Assembly (NCBI GenBank): GCA_030849065.1
Contig: JASAON010001612.1
Coordinates: 31,760 to 95,759 of the forward strand
Source: Jaenimonas drosophilae
Lineage: Eukaryota; Euglenozoa; Kinetoplastea; Trypanosomatida; Trypanosomatidae
Direction: 5' to 3'
Length of the DNA: 64,000 nucleotides
Position numbers and translations under genes: made by a program. The notes beneath the pieces were generated by a model. The model saw only the letters and a program-made list of their open reading frames with translations. It made no database searches and was not told the DNA's origin. Position 1 is the stretch's first letter. Each line of letters starts with the position of its first letter. This document shows, piece by piece, positions 50,581 through 60,815 of this stretch.

Positions 50581-51333
50581 ATGAGCTCCTTCAACGAAGG
50601 CCCTCTTTCTTCACCCGGGGTCTTCACAGACGTGCACGTGGAGGTCCATGGTCACGTGGTGGTGCCTGTGCGCATGGACCTCCTTCGTGATGTGGAGGAT
50701 GTTGAGCTGGAGCGCGAGGTGCTCAACGAGGCGGTACGCATCGCCGTGAGTGAAAAGCTGGGCTACTTCGATGCCATCACGGTGCGACCAACGCAAACAG
50801 CACCACCACCAACAACAACAACAACAACAACGTACACCGCTGATTTAGATCTGCCACGTCTCGGAAACTGCCTCGAGTCCATCCAACTCGCCTACGAACA
50901 CGTCGTGGAGCAACTCGCCGACATTCACGCACTCGCTCAAACCTTCAACAGCCAACAACAACAACGTGATGGAGGTGATGGTGCTGCGTCCACCACACCC
51001 AACAACATGACGGCAGATGCTCTCTTGGCGCGTGTGTTGCGCATCACCACTTCCACGTTGCGTGTGCCAGCAAGTCTCGTCGAGGCCGCTGCGCATGGAT
51101 TCGTGGCGGAGGCGCCGGGCCTCTCCGTCGCGGCCTCATCGCCCAACGACTTTAGCTCAACGCAACACACGAGTGAGGCAGATGTATCCACGCGTGTGGT
51201 GTGTCGTGGCTCGCAGGGTGAAGAGATCACGTTTATGCGCAGCCACACGCAACACACGGCGGGTGGGCCATCGAGCATCGAGGCTGATGAGGATGAGATG
51301 GACTACGAAGCACAAGGATATACACGTTTGTAG
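50581..51333 (+). CDS. Hypothetical 250-residue protein
   Basis: Not recognised. Residues 13-75 look ordered: a strand-rich stretch (DVHVEVHGHVVVPV), an acidic helix (EDVELEREVLNEAVRIAV) and a strand (YFDAITVRP). A poly-Thr linker encoded by an ACA run (about residues 80-87) leads to a helix (LESIQLAYEHVVEQLADIHALAQTF), a CAA-encoded Gln run and another helical stretch (ADALLARVLRITTSTLRVP). The C-terminal third is acidic and Ser/Thr-rich, ending EDEMDYEAQGYTRL. No membrane segment. Start at 50581 is chosen because the upstream extension is a translation of CA/CAA repeats. Codon use in the ordered parts matches neighbouring genes, so I believe it is real. Confidence 0.75.
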   Translation: MSSFNEGPLSSPGVFTDVHVEVHGHVVVPVRMDLLRDVEDVELEREVLNEAVRIAVSEKLGYFDAITVRPTQTAPPPTTTTTTTYTADLDLPRLGNCLESIQLAYEHVVEQLADIHALAQTFNSQQQQRDGGDGAASTTPNNMTADALLARVLRITTSTLRVPASLVEAAAHGFVAEAPGLSVAASSPNDFSSTQHTSEADVSTRVVCRGSQGEEITFMRSHTQHTAGGPSSIEADEDEMDYEAQGYTRL

Positions 51334-51568
51334 GTTGTACGCCATCACCAATTTCATGATTGCGTGTTACGATGATTATGTTGTGGTGTAGGTGTCTTTG
51401 TCATGACGAAGGATGCTGATTCTAACACCAACGTGCTCTGTTGTGTGTGTGTGTGTGTGTGTGTCGTACATACGTGCAACAACCATCATCAACCAACAAC
51501 ATCATCATATCATCAAGATCTCCGTGTAGTTTTGTACGCGTACCTGCGTGCAACAAGGATAGGTTAGG

Positions 51569-53434
51569 ATGGAGATGATTCAGGGCATGACGGCTCTGCT
51601 CGAGCGCATCGACCAACACGCGGAGGATCTCGCGACGGGTGAGCTGGCGGAACAAGAAGTACGTCAACGCAAACAACGCACAACACATCCGCATCGCTCA
51701 TCCAAGAGAAGAGGTGCTGATGAAGCTGCTGTGCCAAGCTTCTCTTCTCTCTCTCTCCCACCACCTCCATCGGGTGCATCCATAACACATGTTGCACGTC
51801 GCGCAGATCCGCCACAGACACGACGGCAACACACGCGACTGCGCATGAACGATGGCGTGATGGAGGAGGCCGGCTCCTCCGCATCATCATCATCTTCCTA
51901 CACAAGTGAAGAAGAAGAAGAGGAAGAAGAAGAAGAAGAACACCATCATCAACATCATCAACGTGTTGGTGGTGATAGTTGGAGTGCGGATGCGTTGAAT
52001 TTGCAGGTGACTCGTCTCACGCAGGAGTTGCGCTTCACCAAGGAAAAGCTCGACGCCACACAACAACGCATCGCCACCATGACAGATGAATACAAGACGA
52101 GTGAGGATCATGTCGCCGAGCTCCAACATGAACGCGATGTTGCCACGAAGGAGGCAGCGGCACTCGCTCAGCGCCTTCATGTCATGTCAGCAGAACACAA
52201 GGATGTGGTGTACCAGCTCGGTGAGCTCCGACGATTGCGTGATGAGGCGGAGGAGCAGTTGGCAACGTACAAGCGTGATTCCGCCGCCATTCTCGAGGAG
52301 ATGCAGCTCGAGCTCCATCGATTGCGTGGCACCTCTGCCACAGATGCATCGCACAGCAACAAGAAGATGAATGATGATGATGGTGGTGTTGGTGTGGATG
52401 AGGTTGCTGCCGCACAAGTGCGTGAGCTTCAACGTTTGCACGCAACCAACACACGCCTAACGAAGGATTGCGATGATTGTCGGCGTGAGGCTGCGGCTGC
52501 ACGCCGTGAGGTTGAGCACCTGATGGATCAACGCCGTGCGTGGGACATGGAGCGCGAGGAGCTGCGCCTGACACACACCTCCGCCACGGAAGCTCTGGAA
52601 GGCGAAGTGGCAGCGCACAATGAAACGCGTGCGGAGCTCCGTCAAGCTCGCGCAGATGCACGTCGTGCCACCAGCCAACATACACAACAACAACAACAAC
52701 AACAACATGTACGTGGTGATGCCAACACAAGCGTGCACGTACATGAGGAGCTGCCCATGGAGGAGCGTCTGGCCCTGGTGGAGGTGCAACTGGCAACGAC
52801 CGTGGCAGAAAAGGATGAGCTCCTTCACGCGCATCACGTCAGCCGCGTGGAGCTCAGCGACGCACAACGTGAGTTGGCGCGTGTGGAGATGATGGCGGCG
52901 GAGTGGCGCAGCAAATACCAACAGCTCTCGAATCAAGTTGAGGATGATGTAGTAGCACACGCCGCGGGAATGGCACGTGCACGGCCAACAACAACAACAA
53001 CGTCAGATGTTGTTGGTGTTGGTGGTGGAGTGAGCTCCATCTACATGGGCGGTGTGCGGCAACTTGGCCGTGAAGAGAGCGCCTCTGCCGCGCGCTCCTC
53101 CACACCACCGCCGGCATCGCGTGTACGTCGCTCCGCCATCTCTCGCACACGTGCGATGGAGGTGATTGCTCAACGTGGTGGTCGTGCCGGTCATGTTGCG
53201 GTGGAGGTGGCCACCATGCTCGATCAGTGCTCATTGTGGCTGCTGCACCACGTACAACACCGCGCGTTGCTGCGCATCGTGTTTTTGTGCTACGTTGTTG
53301 GGTTACAGGTGTGGGCGGTGTTGATGTACGTGCTCATCTTCAGCTCCAATCACGTCGATGGGGGATGTGCCGTGATGGCGGCAACGGCGATGCCTGCCAA
53401 TCCTAACATGCCCGACGTGGTGATGGCCGAATAG
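51569..53434 (+). CDS. Golgin-84-like coiled-coil protein with C-terminal membrane anchor
   Basis: 621 residues. A helical N-terminus (1-40), a Ser/Glu-rich disordered segment with GAA-encoded poly-Glu (51907-51940) and then a long coiled coil (about 145-475, interrupted by a Gln run). After a Ser/Thr/Gly linker, residues about 540-600 read ALLRIVFLCYVVGLQVWAVL..., a single membrane segment close to the C-terminus preceded by an amphipathic segment with Arg and His. The order 'long coiled coil, Arg-rich approach, one TM with Y and W, short acidic end' is that of golgin-84/GOLGA5 (and CASP), and the local pattern R-x-x-F-x-x-Y-x-x-x-L-x-x-W matches golgin-84 as I know it. Expected role: vesicle tether on cis/medial Golgi rims. 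The assignment depends on the tail; CASP is the alternative. Confidence 0.75.
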   Translation: MEMIQGMTALLERIDQHAEDLATGELAEQEVRQRKQRTTHPHRSSKRRGADEAAVPSFSSLSLPPPPSGASITHVARRADPPQTRRQHTRLRMNDGVMEEAGSSASSSSSYTSEEEEEEEEEEEHHHQHHQRVGGDSWSADALNLQVTRLTQELRFTKEKLDATQQRIATMTDEYKTSEDHVAELQHERDVATKEAAALAQRLHVMSAEHKDVVYQLGELRRLRDEAEEQLATYKRDSAAILEEMQLELHRLRGTSATDASHSNKKMNDDDGGVGVDEVAAAQVRELQRLHATNTRLTKDCDDCRREAAAARREVEHLMDQRRAWDMEREELRLTHTSATEALEGEVAAHNETRAELRQARADARRATSQHTQQQQQQQHVRGDANTSVHVHEELPMEERLALVEVQLATTVAEKDELLHAHHVSRVELSDAQRELARVEMMAAEWRSKYQQLSNQVEDDVVAHAAGMARARPTTTTTSDVVGVGGGVSSIYMGGVRQLGREESASAARSSTPPPASRVRRSAISRTRAMEVIAQRGGRAGHVAVEVATMLDQCSLWLLHHVQHRALLRIVFLCYVVGLQVWAVLMYVLIFSSNHVDGGCAVMAATAMPANPNMPDVVMAE

Positions 53435-53593
53435 GGTGGTTGGATGATGATGATGATGTGTGTGTGTGGCACAACATGTTCGTGTGTGTGTGTGTGTATG
53501 CATGAATGGAAGATCATTGCATCAAGATACATCAATAAGTTTGCTCAACCATGTAGATGCAACAAGAATCAGCACAACCTCATCCTCATCATC

Positions 53594-53613
53594 ACTTTCT
53601 TCTTCTTTCTTAG
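53594..53613 (+). promoter_or_regulatory. Putative trans-splice acceptor for the third WD40 gene
   Basis: Pyrimidine tract CTTTCTTCTTCTTTCTT followed by AG at 53612-53613. No ATG occurs between this AG and the start at 53662. Confidence 0.55.
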
Positions 53614-53661
53614 ACAGAACATACAAGCATAAACACACAAACATCGCACCGTTCGTGAGAA

Positions 53662-55383
53662 ATGGCATCCACCGTAGCACCTCCACGACGAGCTCCGCCA
53701 ACAACAACAACAACATCATCATCATTGACGGCATCACCGGAGCTCCTCGAGACACGCATCCGCCATCTTCTCCCCATCTCCCAGCAACGCGCCCGAGATC
53801 GTCTTGTTCGTCTCAAGAAGCTCTACGCCACACCACGTGTGCAGCTCGTGGAGGCACATGATCGCATCACGCGCGATGTTGTGCGACGACTGCGCCTGAC
53901 GCAGTCCATCCGCAACGTTCGTGTGGCAAGCAACCTGAACAACAACAACAACACATCATCATCAGCGTCATCTGTTGTTGGTAGTCTGTGTATGCCCTTG
54001 TGCTCCATCATCAACATGGGCGCTGGACGTGTTGTGAGTGGTGCCGTGGATGGCCTCCTCACAATGTGGCGAGTACGTGATGGCACATCCATGTGCAGCA
54101 CATCAAGTTGTAGCGGCAGGCAGTCGTGGGGACGTGTGCGTGGCATCTGCGCACTTCCATCACGGCCGAACATGTTTGCGACGGCCGCGATGTTCGATGA
54201 GCAGATTCGTGTGTGGGAGGTTGTGGGTGATGATGGTGTGGAGATGCATCAACGTGCCAGCACCATCAAGAACAACAACAACAACAACAAAGTGAGTTCG
54301 TCCTCCATCATTCATCAGCTTGCTGCCGACCCAACAGGCCACCTTCTTGGCAGTGCTGGTGCCGATGGATGTGTGCGGTTGTGGGATCTGCAACGCATGA
54401 ATGAAGATGAGCTCTGCACGCTGGAGGTGCACGACGGCTACGACGTGGCGGTGCGCGCGCTGTCATTTCACGTTGACGGAAGCCTCGTGAGCAGCGCCGA
54501 TGATGGCGGACGCATCATCACGTGGGATCTTCGATCCGGTGCGTTGGCCTTTGCCAGCACACACAACAACAACAACAACAACAACAACGTGAAGAAGAGT
54601 GGTGGTGGTGGTGGTCATGCCAAGGCTGCAACGTGTGTGTGTTGGTCGCCGTGTGGCTCACGACTTGCCTCGGGTGGTGCCGATGCCGTCATTCACGTGT
54701 GGGATGCACGCATGCTCCATCAACACGCACAAACACGTCGAGATGCTTCACCATCATCATCATCATCATCGGCAGTGGTGCGATTGCTTGGCCATGAAGA
54801 TGCCATCACCTCCATCGCCTTCTACGATGCACTTGGTACGCACTCCGTCTTGCCGATGCATATCTCATCAACCTCGCTCGATCATTCATTGCGCGTGTGG
54901 AGCTGCGATAATGGATTGGAGGAGCGACGCCTGGAGGCGGCAGCTCCTGTATACGCCCACTGCTTCACTCACGACAACAATAACAACAACAACAACAACA
55001 CGCGAACAGAAAATGAAGATGATGTTGTTGTTGGTGATGGCAAGACGAAGCATGAGCAACGCACGCTCTCACCAGCTGCCATTGTTTCTGTGGGCCACAG
55101 CAAATACTGGTCGGTGTGGGATGTGATGGATGATGATGATGTGCGCGAGCACCTCGTCCGTGAAACCGAAGACATCGCCGCAACACTAGGTGGAGGTGGA
55201 GCAGCTAACATCAACAACAACAACAATGACGAAGATGATGAGGAAAGCAGTGATGATGAGATGGCGGCCCTCCGTCGTCCTGCCGCTGCACCACAGCCAA
55301 ACAACAACAACAACAACAACAATGGTGATGATGATGAAGACGACGAGGATGAGATGGAGCTTCTCCGTCGCCGCAAGGAGTGA
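53662..55383 (+). CDS. WD40 repeat protein with acidic Asn-rich tail
   Basis: 573 residues. A Thr/Ser head and a basic helical segment (RDRLVRLKKLYATP..., residues 45-95) precede a beta-propeller. Blades are marked by VSGAVDGLLTMWRV, QIRVWEVV, LLGSAGADGCVRLWDL, SSADDGGRIITWDL, LASGGADAVIHVWDA and SLDHSLRVWSC. Asn runs from (AAC)n lie in loops between blades (near 53938, 54272, 54565, 54975), so the propeller tolerates large low-complexity loops. The C-terminal 80 residues are acidic with Asp/Asn runs and end in a charged helix (EMELLRRRKE). The role is presumably a scaffold in RNA or protein complexes. The N-terminal basic helix followed by WD repeats is reminiscent of splicing-type WD proteins, but I cannot assign one. 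Confidence 0.88.
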   Translation: MASTVAPPRRAPPTTTTTSSSLTASPELLETRIRHLLPISQQRARDRLVRLKKLYATPRVQLVEAHDRITRDVVRRLRLTQSIRNVRVASNLNNNNNTSSSASSVVGSLCMPLCSIINMGAGRVVSGAVDGLLTMWRVRDGTSMCSTSSCSGRQSWGRVRGICALPSRPNMFATAAMFDEQIRVWEVVGDDGVEMHQRASTIKNNNNNNKVSSSSIIHQLAADPTGHLLGSAGADGCVRLWDLQRMNEDELCTLEVHDGYDVAVRALSFHVDGSLVSSADDGGRIITWDLRSGALAFASTHNNNNNNNNVKKSGGGGGHAKAATCVCWSPCGSRLASGGADAVIHVWDARMLHQHAQTRRDASPSSSSSSAVVRLLGHEDAITSIAFYDALGTHSVLPMHISSTSLDHSLRVWSCDNGLEERRLEAAAPVYAHCFTHDNNNNNNNNTRTENEDDVVVGDGKTKHEQRTLSPAAIVSVGHSKYWSVWDVMDDDDVREHLVRETEDIAATLGGGGAANINNNNNDEDDEESSDDEMAALRRPAAAPQPNNNNNNNNGDDDEDDEDEMELLRRRKE

Positions 55384-55577
55384 GTGCGACGCGACACTAA
55401 CTACAACCAACCACATACACATACCACATACCACACATACTTGGCATTCATGAACGCATGCAACTGCACACATCTCATCATCTTCTTCTTCCCTTTCTTC
55501 TTCACACACACACACACACGTGATTGTGTTAAGCCAACAACATCATCGAAACTAATCTTGATTGTTGTTGTTGTCAT

Positions 55578-55609
55578 TTCTTGTTTCTCTTTTTTTTTCT
55601 TCATCTTAG
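55578..55609 (+). promoter_or_regulatory. Putative trans-splice acceptor for the TPR/IQ gene
   Basis: A long pyrimidine tract (T9 within it) ends in TCTTAG, AG at 55608-55609, 17 bases before the ATG at 55626. The upstream in-frame start at 55581 lies inside the tract and would be spliced off. Confidence 0.6.
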
Positions 55610-55625
55610 AACACACATACACGCG

Positions 55626-58600
55626 ATGGAGTACCTCAAACCGAAGCCCAACTCCGTCGTTCGTGTGGCCGATACGCCCTCGCCAACACACGACAACAAC
55701 AACATCACGTCGCAACGCATGTTGGATGTCGGTAACGAGGCGTTGAGCTCGCTGAAGTTTCTCCTTCGCATGGCGCGCAACTTTGAGGATCAGGGGAATC
55801 TGCACGAAAGCATCAAGAGTGCGGAGTCGGCGCTCATCCTGCGCAAGGTGCGTGAGAAGGAGATTGAGGCCGTGATGGAGGGTCGCGAGGAGATCATCAT
55901 CTCGGCGAGTAGCTCACGCGCCAACACCCCACGCAAGCCGAACACCGCGGCACACGCACGGCCAGAGAGCCCACCCATGATTGTGCCGGGAAGTGTACGT
56001 GAGCAGGCCAAGGAGCTCGTCCTGCGCTGCAACAGCTACGCCGTGTCGGAGCTCAACAAGAAACACTTTGAGTCGAGCAACTTCTTCCTCAACAAGGCGC
56101 TCTTTCTCACCGACAACGGCGCCAAGAAGACGCCCGGCGATGCCTCACGCAGCATCAAGAAGGTGATGGCGCTGACCGCCGCCTCTCCGGCCGAGCTCGC
56201 CGCCGCGGTGGCCAACACGCCAGAGGAGGAGGCTCTCACGGTTGGATGTTTCGCTGGTTTCGAAGAAGACCGGCTTCGTTTGCGTGCCTCAACCTACAAC
56301 AACCTCGGATGCATGGACCGACGTCGTGGCAAGCTGGCCGAGTGCCTCGATCATCTGCGTCAGGCCATTCACATTGAGGTGCGCCTCGATCCGAGCACCG
56401 CGGGCAGCGCGAGCACCTACTTGAACCTCTGCACCGTTCTGAATGAGATGCAACGGCACGGAGAGGCCGTCGTGGCCTGTGAGCGCGCCATCGCCGCCCT
56501 TCAGCTCAGCATTCTCGAACAACCGGAGGAGGAGCAGCTCGCACGCACCGCCACCATGTTGGTGGTTGGCTTATACAACTTGGGTGTGTCACTGGAGCGT
56601 CGCGCACGCCCACACGACGATGATGCCGCACACAAGGCCTACCAGCAGGCTCTCGATGTGGCACGGCGCTATCTCTTTGGCCCATCATGTGGCAGCGTGG
56701 AGGAGGCGCTGGACCAGATCAAGCGCATGACGGAGCCGCGGCTCTATCAAGCGCCACCTCCGCCCGATCCGGCAGAGGTGGCCGCCGCTGTTGCCGCCAT
56801 CGCACGCGCCAACGCCACCCCGCTCTCTGAGATCCACGCACTCGAAGCAACGACGCCCGGTCTGCACAGCGACGATGGCGCATCCCCGCCCATGCCCAGC
56901 CACACACGTGGCAGCCCGCTCGATGCCTCGTCGCGCATGAGTGCCGCGGATAGCGGGGCACCGAAGAGCTGCGATGATGACGGCAATGGTGCTGCCGCAC
57001 CGCCAACTCAGCCGCCAACGCAGGAGTTGTTTGTGCGATCGCTTCCCGTGTTGCCGACCATGGCAGCGTTGAAGCGTGGCAGTGGTGCCGCGATGAGCTC
57101 CACGACGGAGCACAGCGGCCACATTCACACGCCAATGAGCGCGGGGAATCCGCCCCAACACGCCAGCACGTTTTCTGGCTTCTCCATCTCGCAGCCAAAC
57201 ACAACGCGCAGCGCCGGTGCGTCGAGCACAGGGCATCATCAGCAACAACACGTGCCAACCACCACTGCCACAGGCCAGGAGCTCCTCAGCTTCCATAGCA
57301 GCAACAGCAGCAACATGGCACAACGCCGCCCACTGCAGCTCGCACCCCTTCATAGCCAATCCATTGGCGATGCCTCGAGTAGCTCTGCTGCCCCTCTCGC
57401 CCGACAACTCCGCCACGATGGCGCAGAGACGCTCAACACGCGCAGCTCGAGCTCCGTTCATCTCGCCAGTTTCCAACAAGGAGGTGGCAGCACCACCAAC
57501 CTCGCCGCACCACCACCACCACCAGGGCGTCGCGTGAGTATGAGCACGCGTGGCAGCATCTCCGCACCTCCCGTCGTGAATGAAAAGAACCCATTTGGAC
57601 GACGTACATTTGGCAGCACCAGTAGCATCTCTACAACACCCTCACGTCTGCCGCCCTTGGGCAACAGTCCGAGCGCGAGCATCACGAGCGCCATGAGCAA
57701 GCAGAGCCCGCAGGCTGCCGCACTCGAGGAGAAGCGCAAGGCCGCGGCACGATCGAAGCGTTTGCAGGAAAAAGTGCGCCACAACACGCGACGACGGCAG
57801 GAAAAGGAGGTGGCGGAGCAGGATGGTGCCATGGCAGAAGTGATGTACGAGCAGATGTTGCAAGGGATGCGAGAAGGTGAGCTCCGTCGCTGCTACAACG
57901 CCGCCACGCAGATTCAACGCGTGTGGCGTGGGGTGATGGCCCGCAGCCTCATTCGTAGCATGATGCAATCCGTCGTGGTGTTGCAACGCGTGGTGCGACG
58001 GCATCTCACCAAGGTGTGGGAGGAACGTCGTCGTGCAGAGGAGGAGAGGCAGCGGCTCATGGCGGAGCGTCAACGCTTGCAGCTTCAGTCTGCGCGCAAG
58101 ATTCAGGCACGTGTGCGGCAGTTTCTGCGGCGTGTGCAGATCCGTCGTGAGTACCTCGCCCGCCAATCGCGCAGTTTCTACGCCGCGCGCGTCATTCAGC
58201 GCGGCTACCGCGCCGCCTGCCAACGTCGTCGTGAAAATCTCGCCGCCCTCGCGGAGGCGCAGCGCCGCGAAGATGAGCAGCGTGCCTTCCGCGAGCGTGT
58301 TGCCGCCCGACGCATCCAACTGGCCTACCACCAATACCGCGGACGGCGGGTGGAGTTTGCAGCGATTCAGGAAAAACAACGCCGCAGTCGTGCCGCCACC
58401 GCCATTCAGGCGTTGGTGCGCGGTGTGTTGGCGCGTGCGTGGTTCCGCTACTACCGCGCCTACCGCCGCGACCAGGAACTGCGCTCCGCCGTCAACGTAC
58501 GCCGCCTGGTGCTGATGCAGTCGGCCATGCGCGCCGTGCAGAGCTACCAACTCTGCCGTGAGAAGGAGGTGGCACAGCTCATTGCCAAGGCCAATCTGCG

Positions 58601-60755
58601 CCTCTTCCAGGCCGCGACGAAGATCCAGACGATGTGGCGCCAACACGTGGCCTTCATTCATCTCGAACGGTTGCGCGCCGACAAGGCACGTCTCGATCGC
58701 CAGGCCATTATCTTGCAACGTTGGCTGCGCATGTGCGTGATTCGCTCCGAATACATTCGTCGCCGTGATGCACGTCGTCGTGAAGCTGCCGCCATCACCA
58801 TTCAGGTCTGGGTACGTGCGCGTTGGCAACACGCCAAGGAAAAGGCCTTCGCCGAGTACCACGCGAAGCTGCTCAAGGCGCAACAACTTGAGCGACTGCG
58901 TCAGTCGGGCAGCCGTGTGGTTCAGGCGTGTTGTCTGGCCAAGCGCAGCGCACTCATTGTGGGGAGCATGATGAAAACCTACCAAAAACACGAAAAGGCG
59001 GCATGTGTGTGGCAGCGTGTGGCGCGTGGCTACGATGGGCGTCGTGAGGTTGCTCTCGATCTCAAGGCCACGCGGTTGATGCGGCAGCAGGAGCGCGAGC
59101 ACATGTTTCGCACCGTCGCCGCCCGCGTCATTCAGCGCGCGTGGCGGTGTGCCATGGCCAAGGATACCGTGGAGCGCATGCGTCGTGAGGCCGCCGCGGC
59201 CGCCATCATCGCACGCAGCTATCGCATTTATCGCGCCAAGATGGAGCTCCATGCGCTGCGCGATGCGCGTCTCGCCAAGCAGCAGGAAGTCTGCGCGAGA
59301 AAGATCCAGCGCATCGTGCGCGCCTACCTCATCAAGCGCAAGGCGCGAGAGATGGATGCCTACTACCGCGCACAACACATTCGCAAGATGGAGCGGCAAC
59401 GTCGTGAAGAGGTGGCAACCATCATCCAGGCCTTGTGGCGCGGGTATACAACACGCAAGGCCGTGCAACAAGAGGTGGAGGCCCTCCACGGCTTGGCGAG
59501 CTACGCCGTGAAGATTCAGCGCGCGTGGCGCAATCACTTCCTGCGGTGCAACATGAAGGAGGAGCTCCTCGTGCGTGGGGAGGAACGGCAGGAGCGGTCC
59601 AAGGCGGTGCTCAAGCTGCAGTGTTTCTGGCGCAAGATGGCGGCGGCGGAGCGCGTGGCACGTTTGCGCGAGACCAACGCCCAACGCCAACACAGCGCCG
59701 TTGTTCTTCAGTGTTGGTGGCGTGGCGTCTTGGCACGACGGGTGCGCGCCGCCCTCCTCCGCGCCCGTGACGAGGAAGAACGCGTGGCGCTCTTCTACGC
59801 CAGCAAGTGGGAGAAGGCCGTTGGCATCGTCAACGCCTTTCTGCGCGCACGACGTTGCCAACTTGAGCGCGTTGAGAACATTCGTCTCTCCCTCCTCAGC
59901 GAGCTCACCTACGAGCAACAAGAGGTCTTCAAGGTGCGCCACAGCGCCGCCACCCGCATTCAGGCCATGTACCGCGGCCACTACGAACGTGTTTATGTGC
60001 GTGGTGTGCGTCGTGAGAGGGCCGCGGAGCACCTCCTGCACACCGCCCTCGCCAAGAAGCAACAACGTGCGGCACTCCGCCTGCAGTGCGCCTACCGCAG
60101 CCACGTGGCGCGGAAGGAGGTTGGCTCGCGCATGGCAGAACGTCGCGCCCAGGTTCTCGCCACCCACGAAAAGCTCGTTGAGACCGCCGACACGCGCGAT
60201 GTTGTGAAGGAGCTCTTTTGGGTGCACGCCGCCACCGATTTGCGGAACAACGCCGCCACACGTCTCGCCAAGATTCAACAACAACAAGATGCGGTGCGGC
60301 GCATCATCACGTGCTACCGTGGTTGGTGTGCGCGCCGACGCACCACCGACGACCGCCTCATTCGTCGTCGTGACCGCGCCGCCAAGATCATCCAGGAACA
60401 CTGGAAGCAGTACATCGCCATCACCACCATCAAGGCGGAGCAGCGCAAACAGCAGGCCGCGCTGGAGATTCAGCGACGTGTGCGTGGTTGGCTCGTGCGC
60501 AAGAACTGGGCCCACTGGCGCCATCAGATGGAGGCCGACCGACGCATGCACGTCATGGCCGACGATGTGTATGATGGGGCAGCCACACGTCTGCAGAGTT
60601 TCTGGCGTCGTGTCTCGGCACGCCGGCACACACAGCGACTGCGTGAGAGCCGCCAACAACAAAAGGAGCTGGAGGCTTGCAACGAGGCCGCCACCGTCAT
60701 CCAGGAAGCCTTCCGCACACACTACGCAGAGAACTCACCTCGTCCTGACAACTAG
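55626..60755 (+). CDS. TPR plus multi-IQ-motif protein, 1709 residues
   Basis: Residues about 30-370 carry TPR-type helix pairs, for example STYNNLGCMDRRRGKLAECL, then YLNLCTVLNEMQRHGEAV and GLYNLGVSLERRA. Residues 400-700 are a Ser/Pro/Thr-rich linker. From about 755 to 1700 the chain is a tandem series of IQ motifs (consensus I/V/L-Q-x-x-x-R-x-x-x-x-R/K). By eye I count about 27, including IQRVWRGVMARS, IQALVRGVLARA, IQRAWRCAMAKD, IQALWRGYTTRK, LQCWWRGVLARR and IQRRVRGWLVRK. IQ motifs bind calmodulin or calmodulin-like light chains without needing Ca2+, so this is probably a calmodulin-decorated rod. There is no myosin or kinesin motor and no calponin domain, so it is neither a myosin nor a standard ASPM. 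A cytoskeletal or flagellar/centriolar role is inferred. Low-complexity trinucleotide runs are few in the IQ half. Confidence 0.93.
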   Translation: MEYLKPKPNSVVRVADTPSPTHDNNNITSQRMLDVGNEALSSLKFLLRMARNFEDQGNLHESIKSAESALILRKVREKEIEAVMEGREEIIISASSSRANTPRKPNTAAHARPESPPMIVPGSVREQAKELVLRCNSYAVSELNKKHFESSNFFLNKALFLTDNGAKKTPGDASRSIKKVMALTAASPAELAAAVANTPEEEALTVGCFAGFEEDRLRLRASTYNNLGCMDRRRGKLAECLDHLRQAIHIEVRLDPSTAGSASTYLNLCTVLNEMQRHGEAVVACERAIAALQLSILEQPEEEQLARTATMLVVGLYNLGVSLERRARPHDDDAAHKAYQQALDVARRYLFGPSCGSVEEALDQIKRMTEPRLYQAPPPPDPAEVAAAVAAIARANATPLSEIHALEATTPGLHSDDGASPPMPSHTRGSPLDASSRMSAADSGAPKSCDDDGNGAAAPPTQPPTQELFVRSLPVLPTMAALKRGSGAAMSSTTEHSGHIHTPMSAGNPPQHASTFSGFSISQPNTTRSAGASSTGHHQQQHVPTTTATGQELLSFHSSNSSNMAQRRPLQLAPLHSQSIGDASSSSAAPLARQLRHDGAETLNTRSSSSVHLASFQQGGGSTTNLAAPPPPPGRRVSMSTRGSISAPPVVNEKNPFGRRTFGSTSSISTTPSRLPPLGNSPSASITSAMSKQSPQAAALEEKRKAAARSKRLQEKVRHNTRRRQEKEVAEQDGAMAEVMYEQMLQGMREGELRRCYNAATQIQRVWRGVMARSLIRSMMQSVVVLQRVVRRHLTKVWEERRRAEEERQRLMAERQRLQLQSARKIQARVRQFLRRVQIRREYLARQSRSFYAARVIQRGYRAACQRRRENLAALAEAQRREDEQRAFRERVAARRIQLAYHQYRGRRVEFAAIQEKQRRSRAATAIQALVRGVLARAWFRYYRAYRRDQELRSAVNVRRLVLMQSAMRAVQSYQLCREKEVAQLIAKANLRLFQAATKIQTMWRQHVAFIHLERLRADKARLDRQAIILQRWLRMCVIRSEYIRRRDARRREAAAITIQVWVRARWQHAKEKAFAEYHAKLLKAQQLERLRQSGSRVVQACCLAKRSALIVGSMMKTYQKHEKAACVWQRVARGYDGRREVALDLKATRLMRQQEREHMFRTVAARVIQRAWRCAMAKDTVERMRREAAAAAIIARSYRIYRAKMELHALRDARLAKQQEVCARKIQRIVRAYLIKRKAREMDAYYRAQHIRKMERQRREEVATIIQALWRGYTTRKAVQQEVEALHGLASYAVKIQRAWRNHFLRCNMKEELLVRGEERQERSKAVLKLQCFWRKMAAAERVARLRETNAQRQHSAVVLQCWWRGVLARRVRAALLRARDEEERVALFYASKWEKAVGIVNAFLRARRCQLERVENIRLSLLSELTYEQQEVFKVRHSAATRIQAMYRGHYERVYVRGVRRERAAEHLLHTALAKKQQRAALRLQCAYRSHVARKEVGSRMAERRAQVLATHEKLVETADTRDVVKELFWVHAATDLRNNAATRLAKIQQQQDAVRRIITCYRGWCARRRTTDDRLIRRRDRAAKIIQEHWKQYIAITTIKAEQRKQQAALEIQRRVRGWLVRKNWAHWRHQMEADRRMHVMADDVYDGAATRLQSFWRRVSARRHTQRLRESRQQQKELEACNEAATVIQEAFRTHYAENSPRPDN

Positions 60756-60815
60756 ATGAGGTGTGTGCGTGTTGGATGAGAGGTGTGGCGGTTGTTGTCT
60801 GAGCTCCCGCCCCCA

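Noticed and set aside
57642..60722. 1026-codon - strand frame opposite the IQ gene
   Set aside because: A long antisense frame due to the sense codon bias. The + strand encodes dozens of IQ motifs, the - strand nothing recognisable.
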